A stretch of DNA of 46,626 bases from RGIG8306 sp964566025 (lineage in GTDB: Bacteria > Bacillota > Clostridia > Lachnospirales > Lachnospiraceae). A program made the position numbers and the translations under genes. The notes beneath the pieces are model-generated. The model was not told where the DNA came from, ran no database searches, and saw nothing but the letters and a program-made list of their open reading frames with translations. The stretch covers positions 1-46,626 of the forward strand of contig CAZMHF010000011.1 in assembly GCA_964566025.1 (NCBI GenBank), in the 5' to 3' direction. Below, in pieces: positions 40,422-46,626 of this stretch (position 1 is the first letter of the stretch; each line of letters begins with the position of its first letter).

Positions 40422-40866
40422 AAAAGCACAAGAAGTGGATATAGAAGGAATTGCCCAATTAGAAAAAGAAATTTTTTCATTACCATGGAGCAAAGAAGGA
40501 TTGTTAGAAAGTTTTCAAAATCCAAGCTATGTGTTTCTTGTAGCAAAAGAAAAAACAACTACAAGGATGGAGAGTGAAAAAATATGTGCCTATGTTGGAA
40601 TGTACGAGGTGGTGGGCGAAGGATTTATCACAAATGTGTGCGTGCATCCTTCCTATAGGAAAAAAGGAATTGCAACACAATTAATAAACGTACTAGGAGA
40701 AATTGCTGCGCAAAAAGGATTAGAAGTCATTTCGCTGGAAGTGCGTGTTAGCAATGAGCCAGCCATTCATATGTATAAGAAAATTGGATTTTGTGAAGGT
40801 GGGATTAGGAAAAAATTTTACGAAAAGCCAAGTGAAGATGCATTGATGATGTGGTGGAAATTATAA
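40396..40866 (+). CDS. rimI: Ribosomal protein S18-alanine N-acetyltransferase (RimI type)
   Basis: 156 residues with a GNAT fold. The acetyl-CoA loop is in YRKKGIATQLINVLG, followed by LEVRVSNEPAIHMYKKIGF, the RimI-type C-terminal motif. RimI is commonly encoded between tsaB and tsaD; in vivo substrates other than S18 are possible. The ATG at 40396 overlaps the end of tsaB; the upstream in-frame ATG at 40312 lies deep within tsaB and is rejected. Confidence 0.9.
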   Translation: MSKEHWSIEKAQEVDIEGIAQLEKEIFSLPWSKEGLLESFQNPSYVFLVAKEKTTTRMESEKICAYVGMYEVVGEGFITNVCVHPSYRKKGIATQLINVLGEIAAQKGLEVISLEVRVSNEPAIHMYKKIGFCEGGIRKKFYEKPSEDALMMWWKL

Positions 40867-40910
40867 ATCATAAAAAATAGAAAAAGATATAAAAGAAAGT
40901 TGGAGCACAT

Positions 40911-41834
40911 ATGTTAGATGTATGTTTATTAGGAACAGGGGGAATGATGCCGTTGCCATATAGAGCATTAACGGCATTGATGACAAAATATAATGGAAGC
41001 GGTCTTTTGATTGACTGTGGAGAAGGAACGCAAGTTGCTCTCAAGAAGAGAGGGCTTAATATTCACGATATCGATACGATTTGCTTTACGCATTATCATG
41101 CGGATCATATTAGTGGCTTGCCAGGGTTATTATTATCTTTGGGGAATACCGATCGAAGGGAACCACTTAAATTGATTGGGCCAAAGGGACTTGTGCGTGT
41201 TGTGGAAGCGCTTCGTGTGATTGCACCTGGTCTTCCTTATGAAATTGAGTATCATGAAATAAAAGAGACAGAAGAAATTTTTGAATTTAACGGATATAAA
41301 ATTACTGCTTTTCGCGTGAACCATAACATTGTTTGCTATGGCTATGTTTTAGAGATTTTACGAGGTGGAAAATTCAATGTTGAAAAAGCAAAAGCGCTAG
41401 GTCTTCCGGTAAACTTATGGAATCCCCTTCAAAAAGGTAATACCGTTGAGTTTGAGGGCAAAACCTACTTGCCTCAAATGGTATTAGGGAATGAAAGAAA
41501 AGGCTTGAAAGTGACCTATTGTACGGATACAAGACCGATTGCATCCATTGCTGGCTATGCTAAGGACAGCGACTTGTTTGTATGCGAAGGTTTATATGGT
41601 GAAAAGGGCAAGGAAGAAAAGGCTCGTGAGCATGGACATATGACATTTTATGAGGCGGCAGAAATCGGAAAAGAGGCGCAACCAAAAGAAATGTGGCTTA
41701 CACATTATAGCCCATCTTTGAATTACCCAGAAGAATTTCAAGAAGAAGCACAAAAAATATTTGAAAGACTTCGCACAGCGAAAGATGGATGGAATCGAGT
41801 TTTGATATTTGAGGAGGATGAACATGCAGAATGA
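40911..41834 (+). CDS. rnz: Ribonuclease Z
   Basis: 307 residues, the short single-domain form. Matures the 3' ends of tRNAs. The metal-binding motif HYHADH is at 61-66, with DCGEGTQ at 35-41 before it, and HGHMTF and LTHYSPS supply later ligands. Residues 70-120 carry the substrate-binding region. TTGGAG precedes the ATG. It overlaps tsaD by 11 bases, so the tsa cluster and tRNA maturation are expressed together. The two tRNA-Ser genes at 46325 lack an encoded CCA end, consistent with RNase Z processing. Confidence 0.95.
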   Translation: MLDVCLLGTGGMMPLPYRALTALMTKYNGSGLLIDCGEGTQVALKKRGLNIHDIDTICFTHYHADHISGLPGLLLSLGNTDRREPLKLIGPKGLVRVVEALRVIAPGLPYEIEYHEIKETEEIFEFNGYKITAFRVNHNIVCYGYVLEILRGGKFNVEKAKALGLPVNLWNPLQKGNTVEFEGKTYLPQMVLGNERKGLKVTYCTDTRPIASIAGYAKDSDLFVCEGLYGEKGKEEKAREHGHMTFYEAAEIGKEAQPKEMWLTHYSPSLNYPEEFQEEAQKIFERLRTAKDGWNRVLIFEEDEHAE

Positions 41835-42849
41835 TACAATACGCATCTTGGCCATTGAATCCTCATGTGATGAAACAGCAGCAGCGGTGGTAGAAAACGG
41901 CAGAACTATGTTATCGAATGTGATATCTTCGCAAATTGCTATTCATACTGAATATGGCGGTGTTGTTCCTGAAATTGCTTCAAGAAAGCATATTGAGAAG
42001 ATTAATCAGGTGATTGAAGAGGCTCTAAAAGAGGCAGATGTGACATTAGATGAAATGGACGCTATTGCGGTTACGTATGGCCCGGGATTAGTAGGTTCAT
42101 TGCTTGTTGGAATTTCGGCAGCAAAAGCCATTGCCTTTGCAAAGGACAAACCACTAATCGGGGTACATCATATAGAAGGACATATTGCGGCTAATTTCTT
42201 ATGCTTTCCAGAACTAAAGCCGCCATTCGTTTGCTTGATTGTTTCGGGTGGGCACACGCATTTGGTGGAAGTAAAAGACTATGGCGACTATGAAATACTA
42301 GGTCGCACAAGAGATGATGCAGCGGGAGAAGCCTTTGATAAAGTGGCACGTGCGGTAGGGCTTGGTTATCCTGGAGGGCCAAAAATCGACAAACTCGCCA
42401 AAGAAGGCAATCCATTCGCTATAAAATTCCCACAAGCAAAAGTAGAAAATGCAGCATTGGATTTCAGCTTTAGTGGATTGAAATCTGCTGTACTTAACTA
42501 CCTGAATCATGCACAGATGAAAGAAGAAGTAATCAATCGAGCAGATGTGGTTGCATCTTTTCAGCATGCCGTAACAATGGCGCTTGTCTCGAGAGCGATT
42601 ACGGCAGTAAAGGATAAAGGGTATCAGACATTGGTCATGGCAGGCGGTGTTGCCTCCAATTCATATTTGCGCGCCAAAATGAAAGAAGCATGCGAACAAG
42701 AAGGCTTTGAGTTGTTTTACCCAACGCCAATTTTGTGTACCGACAATGCAGCAATGATCGGTTCGGCGGCGTATTATGAGTTGATTAAAGGCCGATTTAG
42801 CAACTACGATCTAAATGCAGTTCCATCTTTGGTACTAGGAGAACGATGA
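41824..42849 (+). CDS. tsaD: tRNA threonylcarbamoyltransferase TsaD
   Basis: 341 residues. The catalytic subunit of t6A synthesis. The family opening ILAIESSCDETAAAVVENG and the iron-binding HIEGH motif (in GVHHIEGHIAANF) are present, with SGGHTHLVEV, DDAAGEAFDKVARAVGLGYP and the end DNAAMIG. The ATG at 41824 is chosen because GAGGAGG (41811-41817) is six bases upstream; ATG 41818 would be too close. It is the last gene of the tsa cluster. Confidence 0.96.
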   Translation: MQNDTIRILAIESSCDETAAAVVENGRTMLSNVISSQIAIHTEYGGVVPEIASRKHIEKINQVIEEALKEADVTLDEMDAIAVTYGPGLVGSLLVGISAAKAIAFAKDKPLIGVHHIEGHIAANFLCFPELKPPFVCLIVSGGHTHLVEVKDYGDYEILGRTRDDAAGEAFDKVARAVGLGYPGGPKIDKLAKEGNPFAIKFPQAKVENAALDFSFSGLKSAVLNYLNHAQMKEEVINRADVVASFQHAVTMALVSRAITAVKDKGYQTLVMAGGVASNSYLRAKMKEACEQEGFELFYPTPILCTDNAAMIGSAAYYELIKGRFSNYDLNAVPSLVLGER

Positions 42850-42937
42850 AGTTACAAAAAAGCGAGGTCTTTGCAAAAGAGTTCTCCGGAGAACGCTAAA
42901 TTTATGGGCGATGAAGTTACAAAAGCGAGGTGAATCT

Positions 42938-45493
42938 ATGAAATATGAGATTGTGAAAAATAAAAAGGCTGCGGCGATTTATCTGGAAGAAGAGGCGCTA
43001 ACTGGTGTTGTGAAAATTGCACATTGTTTGGCAGATGATTTTTATAAGGTTACGGATGTGCGACCTAACATTGAACATTCGATAAATGAAACAATTGATT
43101 GCAATCTTGTGGTCATGACGCATGGCGCTAGTGAAATTGCAAAGAATTTGCCAGAAGTGCAAGACATTAAAGGTAAAAGAGAAGTGTACAAAGTTCTTTG
43201 GGTAGAAGGCCTGCTCCCTAATGTAGCCCATTCACTCGTTATTTGCGGAAGCGATAAACGAGGAACGATTTACGGAATGTTTTATATTAGCGAAATGCTT
43301 GGCGTATCACCATGGGTAGATTTTGCTGATTGCATGCCATGCAAAAAAGAAACTATTACATTTACAAAAGAAATCGAAAAAACTTCAAAAGAGCCATCCG
43401 TCAAATACCGAGGATTTTTTATTAATGATGAGTGGCCTTCCTTTGGAAATTGGACAAATATCCATCATGGAGGATTTACTGCTTCCATGTACAAGCGAGT
43501 ATTTGAATTATTATTGCGTTTAAAAGGAAATTACCTATGGCCAGCCATGTGGTCATCCTCTTTTTGCTTAGACGGGCCGGGGATGGAAAGTGCCGATTTG
43601 GCCAATGAATACTGTGTTGTGATGGGGAATTCGCACCATGAACCATGCCTTAGAGCAGGCGAAGAATTTAGCCTTATGCAAGGTGTCGATTCAATCTATG
43701 GAAACGAGTGGAATTATGCGACAAATAAAACAGGTCTTCTTCAGTTTTGGAAGGACGGCTTGATTCGTGGTGGACAGAGAGAACAAATTATTACGATTGG
43801 TATGCGTGGAGAACGAGATACGACCATGCTCGGACCTAATGCAACATTAAAAGAGAATATTGATTTGCTTCGTGAAATTATCGTCAATCAAAGAAAACTT
43901 ATTAAAGAACATATCAATGAGGATATTGCAAGTGTTCCTCAACTATTGGCACTATATAAAGAAGTAGAAGCATATTTCTATGGAAATGAACAAACAAAAG
44001 GGTTAATCGGATGGGACGAACTTTCGGATGTGATTTTGCTTTTATGTGAAGATAATTTCGGAAATATGCGAACATTACCTACGGAAGAAATGCGAAAACA
44101 CCCAGGTGGCTATGGCATGTATTATCATTTTGATTATCATGGTGGGCCTATTTCTTATGAATGGGTCAATTCCTCTCCGCTTCCAAAGGTGTGGGAGCAG
44201 ATGACACAAGCCTATGAGTTTGGTGTTAGAGATCTTTGGATTGTGAATGTCGGCGATTTGAAACCACAAGAATTGCCGTTGTCGTATTTTTTGGATTTAG
44301 CATATGATTATGATGCATATGGAATTAATCATCCAAATGAAACATTTGATTATATTGAGAAATGGACGCAAAAACAATTTGGCGGTTCATTTGCAAAACG
44401 CAGTGAAAAATCATTGGCACTTGTGGCACGCTTATTGCGCGATTATCCTAAAATGAATGCGTGGAGAAGACCAGAAGCATTGAATAAATGGACCTATCAT
44501 TTAACAGACGACCATGAGGCAGGGCGCATGATTTATTGGTGTGAAAATTTAATGCGTGTAGCAAGAGAGCTTCGAGAAGGTGTTGATCCCAAAATGGATG
44601 CCGCCTATTTTCAGCTAGTATTTTATCCAACAATCGCTTCGGCAAATGTTGTATTAATGCAAATCTATTCGGCAATTGGCGAGGTATTAGTTGCCAATGG
44701 AGAGGAAAGCGCAAGCATTTATGCGCAAAAACTACAAGAGTGTATCGCGTTAGATAAAGCATTGATTGAGGAGTATCATTCTATTTCAAATGGAAAATGG
44801 GATGGCATGATGCTATCAAAGCATGTTGGTTTTATTTCGTGGAATGATGAGGGAGCGAGCTACCCGACAATTCCTGAAAAAGAACATGTGAGTGAGGAAG
44901 CAAAAGCATACAGCGAATTCTCATTAGAGGCACTTATCCTTCCTGAAATGGAAGAGAAAAAAGAAAAAAGATTGAATGTAGAGAATACATATGTTGTTTT
45001 TGAAGCAGGAGAAGTCGCACATATCGAAGAAACAGAAGATGCAGAATGGGTAGAGTTATTCGATTTAGGGCGTGGAAGATCAGCCTACAAAGTGTTTCCA
45101 ATAACGAGACATTTCGATAAAGGAGGAGAGGCACCAGCACTTATCTATGAAATAAATTGTGATGAGGCACAAGAATGTGAACTAACTCTACATCTATCTC
45201 CGTCCAATCCTTGTGAAATTGGCGGTGGAATTCGCTATGAATTGTCTATCAATGAAAAGGATAAGCAAGAGGTTGAGACGATTCCAGAAGGATTTGTGGG
45301 CGGTGACACATACAATTGGTTATGGTCAAGAGATGTTCTAAATCATATACGAAAAGTAAAAACAACAATTTTCTTGCAAAAGGGACTAAACACAATAGCG
45401 ATTCGTCCGATTGATCCGGGATTTGTGTTACAAAAAATCGTGATAGCGAAAAAAGATACAGTCATTTCGCAATCATATTTGGGGCCGCTATAA
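42938..45493 (+). CDS. GH115 family alpha-glucuronidase
   Basis: 851 residues, within the range for glycoside hydrolase family 115, which removes (methyl)glucuronic acid from xylan. Recognised by VKYRGFFINDEWPSFGNW (155-172), LLLRLKGNYLWPAMW (191-205) and VVMGNSHHEPCLRAGEEF (227-244). There is no signal peptide, so it probably acts inside the cell on imported oligosaccharides. No other xylan-related gene is next to it. The ATG at 42938 follows GCGAGG; an earlier in-frame ATG at 42911 lies in a direct repeat of the tsaD 3' end. Confidence 0.9.
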   Translation: MKYEIVKNKKAAAIYLEEEALTGVVKIAHCLADDFYKVTDVRPNIEHSINETIDCNLVVMTHGASEIAKNLPEVQDIKGKREVYKVLWVEGLLPNVAHSLVICGSDKRGTIYGMFYISEMLGVSPWVDFADCMPCKKETITFTKEIEKTSKEPSVKYRGFFINDEWPSFGNWTNIHHGGFTASMYKRVFELLLRLKGNYLWPAMWSSSFCLDGPGMESADLANEYCVVMGNSHHEPCLRAGEEFSLMQGVDSIYGNEWNYATNKTGLLQFWKDGLIRGGQREQIITIGMRGERDTTMLGPNATLKENIDLLREIIVNQRKLIKEHINEDIASVPQLLALYKEVEAYFYGNEQTKGLIGWDELSDVILLLCEDNFGNMRTLPTEEMRKHPGGYGMYYHFDYHGGPISYEWVNSSPLPKVWEQMTQAYEFGVRDLWIVNVGDLKPQELPLSYFLDLAYDYDAYGINHPNETFDYIEKWTQKQFGGSFAKRSEKSLALVARLLRDYPKMNAWRRPEALNKWTYHLTDDHEAGRMIYWCENLMRVARELREGVDPKMDAAYFQLVFYPTIASANVVLMQIYSAIGEVLVANGEESASIYAQKLQECIALDKALIEEYHSISNGKWDGMMLSKHVGFISWNDEGASYPTIPEKEHVSEEAKAYSEFSLEALILPEMEEKKEKRLNVENTYVVFEAGEVAHIEETEDAEWVELFDLGRGRSAYKVFPITRHFDKGGEAPALIYEINCDEAQECELTLHLSPSNPCEIGGGIRYELSINEKDKQEVETIPEGFVGGDTYNWLWSRDVLNHIRKVKTTIFLQKGLNTIAIRPIDPGFVLQKIVIAKKDTVISQSYLGPL

Positions 45494-45512
45494 GAATGTA
45501 GAAAATAAGCGA

Positions 45513-45929
45513 ATGCTTGGACAGTGCTTGCTTATTTTTGAGAAACATTGTCCAGAAGATGGGCGTCCTCGTATGGCAATTGAAGCTTCGCGAGATTGGT
45601 TTGAAGGAAAGAAAAAGCTTCCCGAAGTTAAGAATATTATTCTAAATGAATGTCATATGGCTGCTAGAGAGCTAGAGGATGATCCGATTGCTCAAGCGGC
45701 GGCGCGCGCATGCGGACAGGCAGCGGCTTGTTTTCATACACCAACCCATTCACTGGGACTTGCATTTTACGGAACGGCGGCCATTGCATATGAATTAGTT
45801 GGTCTTAAGGAAAAGGCAGAAGTGTATGATGCGATTGCTGCGAAGGAGTGTGCGAAAATGGAACAAGCTCTTAGGGAAGTTTCTATTGAGGATGAGAAAA
45901 ACCCAGCAAAGATTAAATGGTATTGTTAA
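45513..45929 (+). CDS. Imm-5-like putative immunity protein, possibly 5'-truncated
   Basis: 138 residues. The segment PEDGRPRMAIEASRDWFEGK and the Ala-rich helices (AAARACGQAAACFHTPTHSL) resemble the Imm-5 family of proteins predicted to protect against polymorphic toxins. Homologues usually carry some 30-40 further residues before this segment; here the frame upstream is open back into GH115 but has no start codon, and no good binding site precedes the ATG at 45513. It may be a remnant. No toxin gene is adjacent. Its stop TAA is the start of repeat copy 4. Confidence 0.65.
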   Translation: MLGQCLLIFEKHCPEDGRPRMAIEASRDWFEGKKKLPEVKNIILNECHMAARELEDDPIAQAAARACGQAAACFHTPTHSLGLAFYGTAAIAYELVGLKEKAEVYDAIAAKECAKMEQALREVSIEDEKNPAKIKWYC

Positions 45930-46073
45930 CCTCCCAAGGAAGTCCCCCGCCTCTTAGGCGGTGGGTGGAACTTCCTTGTTTCAGTGGGAGTTCAAGCTCC
46001 CACTGAAATAGCAGCGAAGCTGCTGGGAGTTTACGAGAAAGTAGCGAAGCGGATTTCGAGTATCCGCATTGAC
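45927..46073 (+). repeat. Structured repeat element, copy 4 (147 bp)
   Basis: Begins TAACCTCCCAAGG and ends GAGTATCCGCATTGAC. It matches copy 2 in the first hairpin and copy 1 in the second and last hairpins; the linker differs (GGGAGTTTACGAGAAAGTAG in place of the GATGGAGGTCACTAG form). Its first three bases are the stop codon of the Imm-5-like gene. The tRNA promoter lies 97 bases further on; the remaining gene-free sequence to 46324 holds two promoters and no coding region. Confidence 0.9.
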
Positions 46074-46170
46074 TGAGCCATGAAAAAAGGCGAAAAGCAT
46101 CATAAAGGCGGCATAAATAGGGCATTTTTCGGTCATAAAAAAATTTTTTCTCAAAAAATGAAAAAATGTG

Positions 46171-46199
46171 TTGACAGATGAAAATGGATTTGCTAGAAT
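46171..46199 (+). promoter_or_regulatory. Upstream promoter of the tRNA-Ser genes
   Basis: TTGACA at 46171-46176, a 17-bp spacer and TAGAAT at 46194-46199. The transcript would begin with about 120 nt including a small stem CTGG-TGAGCAG-CCAG before the first tRNA. Confidence 0.7.
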
Positions 46200-46278
46200 A
46201 ACCTTTGCCGCTGGTGAGCAGCCAGAAAAAAACCAATGAAAAGGGCGTAAATAAATAAAAAATGTTTTCGGTTTTCTC

Positions 46279-46307
46279 TTGACTTTCTAATCGAAAAAGA
46301 GTAGAGT
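46279..46307 (+). promoter_or_regulatory. Second promoter of the tRNA-Ser genes
   Basis: TTGACT at 46279-46284, a 17-bp spacer and TAGAGT at 46302-46307, ending 17 bases before the first tRNA. Confidence 0.6.
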
Positions 46308-46324
46308 AGTCAAGCACTTGTTTT

Positions 46325-46410
46325 GGAGAGGTGTCCGAGTGGTTTAAGGAGCTGGTCTTGAAAACCAGTGATTCCGAAAGGGACCGTGGGTTCGAATCCC
46401 ACCTTCTCCG
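46325..46410 (+). tRNA. tRNA-Ser (anticodon TGA)
   Basis: 86 nt. Acceptor arm GGAGAGG with CTTCTCC plus discriminator G, anticodon stem CTGGT/ACCAG with loop CTTGAAA (anticodon TGA), a long variable arm typical of serine tRNA, and T-loop GGGTTCGAATCCC. No CCA is encoded. It reads UCN codons including UCA. Confidence 0.95.
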
Positions 46411-46444
46411 TCAGCATTTTATATTTCTTTAGTAAACCTATCTT

Positions 46445-46533
46445 GGAGAAGTACCCAAGAGGTTGAAGGGGCTCCCCTGGAAAGGGAGTAGGTCGTTAAT
46501 AGCGGCGCGAGGGTTCAAATCCCTCCTTCTCCG
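46445..46533 (+). tRNA. tRNA-Ser (anticodon GGA)
   Basis: 89 nt. Acceptor arm GGAGAAG with CTTCTCC plus discriminator G, anticodon stem CTCCC/GGGAG with loop CTGGAAA (anticodon GGA), a long variable arm (TAGGTCGTTAATAGCGGC) and T-loop GGGTTCAAATCCC. No CCA is encoded. It reads UCC and UCU and is 34 bases after the first tRNA-Ser, probably on the same transcript. Confidence 0.95.
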
Positions 46534-46626
46534 TTGATTCTTCGAAAAGATGGAATCATAAAATGCTAAATTGAACATTGATAATTGAATAGTACATTCC
46601 AACCCTGAAAATTCAAAAATAGAATT

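Noticed and set aside
42881..42894. GTTCTCCGGAGAAC as a catabolite-type operator for GH115
   Set aside because: It is a clean palindrome but does not match a cre site, and no promoter lies next to it; kept only as part of the duplication observation.
46534..46626. Start of an rRNA operon at the window end
   Set aside because: The AT-rich sequence with TTGAAC-like motifs recalls pre-rRNA spacers, but no 16S sequence is present, so it cannot be supported.

Overview
The window looks like a low-GC Gram-positive chromosome of the class Clostridia, probably close to Lachnospirales. The reasons are the gene order (S10-spc-alpha run, then ecfA1-ecfA2-ecfT-truA-rplM-rpsI), the zinc-type S14 and L36 with a cysteine-poor S4, the long-form HPF, strong AGGAGG-type ribosome binding sites and TTGACA/TATAAT promoters. 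The family-level placement is inference. Almost every gene is on the + strand; the exceptions are a short-chain reductase, hpf and a small membrane protein.

Layout. 1-450: a small lipoprotein. 571-716: first copy of a structured repeat. 785-16740: a promoter, a ~265-nt leader and the ribosomal protein superoperon from rpsJ to rplQ, including secY, adk, map, infA, rpmJ and rpoA, with an internal promoter before rpmJ. 16.8-20.1 kb: the ECF vitamin-transport energising module (ecfA1, ecfA2, ecfT) and truA. 20.1-21.2 kb: rplM-rpsI with a consensus promoter and a structured leader, closed by a strong terminator. 21.25-21.54 kb: a 76-bp tandem repeat broken by a 100-N assembly gap. 21.6-28 kb: a Cthe_2159-like lipoprotein, an SDR reductase (possibly YmfI-type), thioredoxin reductase, a secreted SH3b-NlpC/P60 hydrolase and hpf. 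28.2-32.0 kb: secA and prfB. 32.1-34.3 kb: an ACT-domain protein, homoserine dehydrogenase and a DUF2752 membrane protein. 34.5-37.6 kb: an AbrB-type regulator, a DUF4190-like protein and tex. 37.65-38.7 kb: FMN riboswitch and ribU. 38.8-42.85 kb: a YcxB-like protein, then tsaE-tsaB-rimI-rnz-tsaD. 42.9-45.9 kb: a GH115 alpha-glucuronidase and an Imm-5-like protein. 46.3-46.5 kb: two serine tRNA genes.

How the genes work together. Most of the window is translation: ribosome assembly, protein secretion (secY and secA), termination (prfB), hibernation (hpf), the t6A tRNA modification proteins TsaE/TsaB/TsaD, tRNA maturation (rnz) and serine tRNAs. RibU is the riboflavin-specific partner for the ECF module encoded 20 kb upstream.

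Most notable observations. (1) A family of four ~146-189-bp structured repeats, all in the same orientation. One copy is strongly diverged but preserves the fold through compensatory base changes; two copies supply the TAA stop codon of the preceding gene, and all four sit just upstream of a promoter. (2) prfB has a +1 frameshift site whose in-frame stop is TAA instead of the usual TGA, which would weaken RF2-specific autoregulation. (3) A 76-bp tandem repeat around the assembly gap shares a perfect 15-bp inverted match with the sequence right after rpsI. (4) A near-perfect inverted repeat straddles the promoter and ribosome binding site of the YcxB-like gene.
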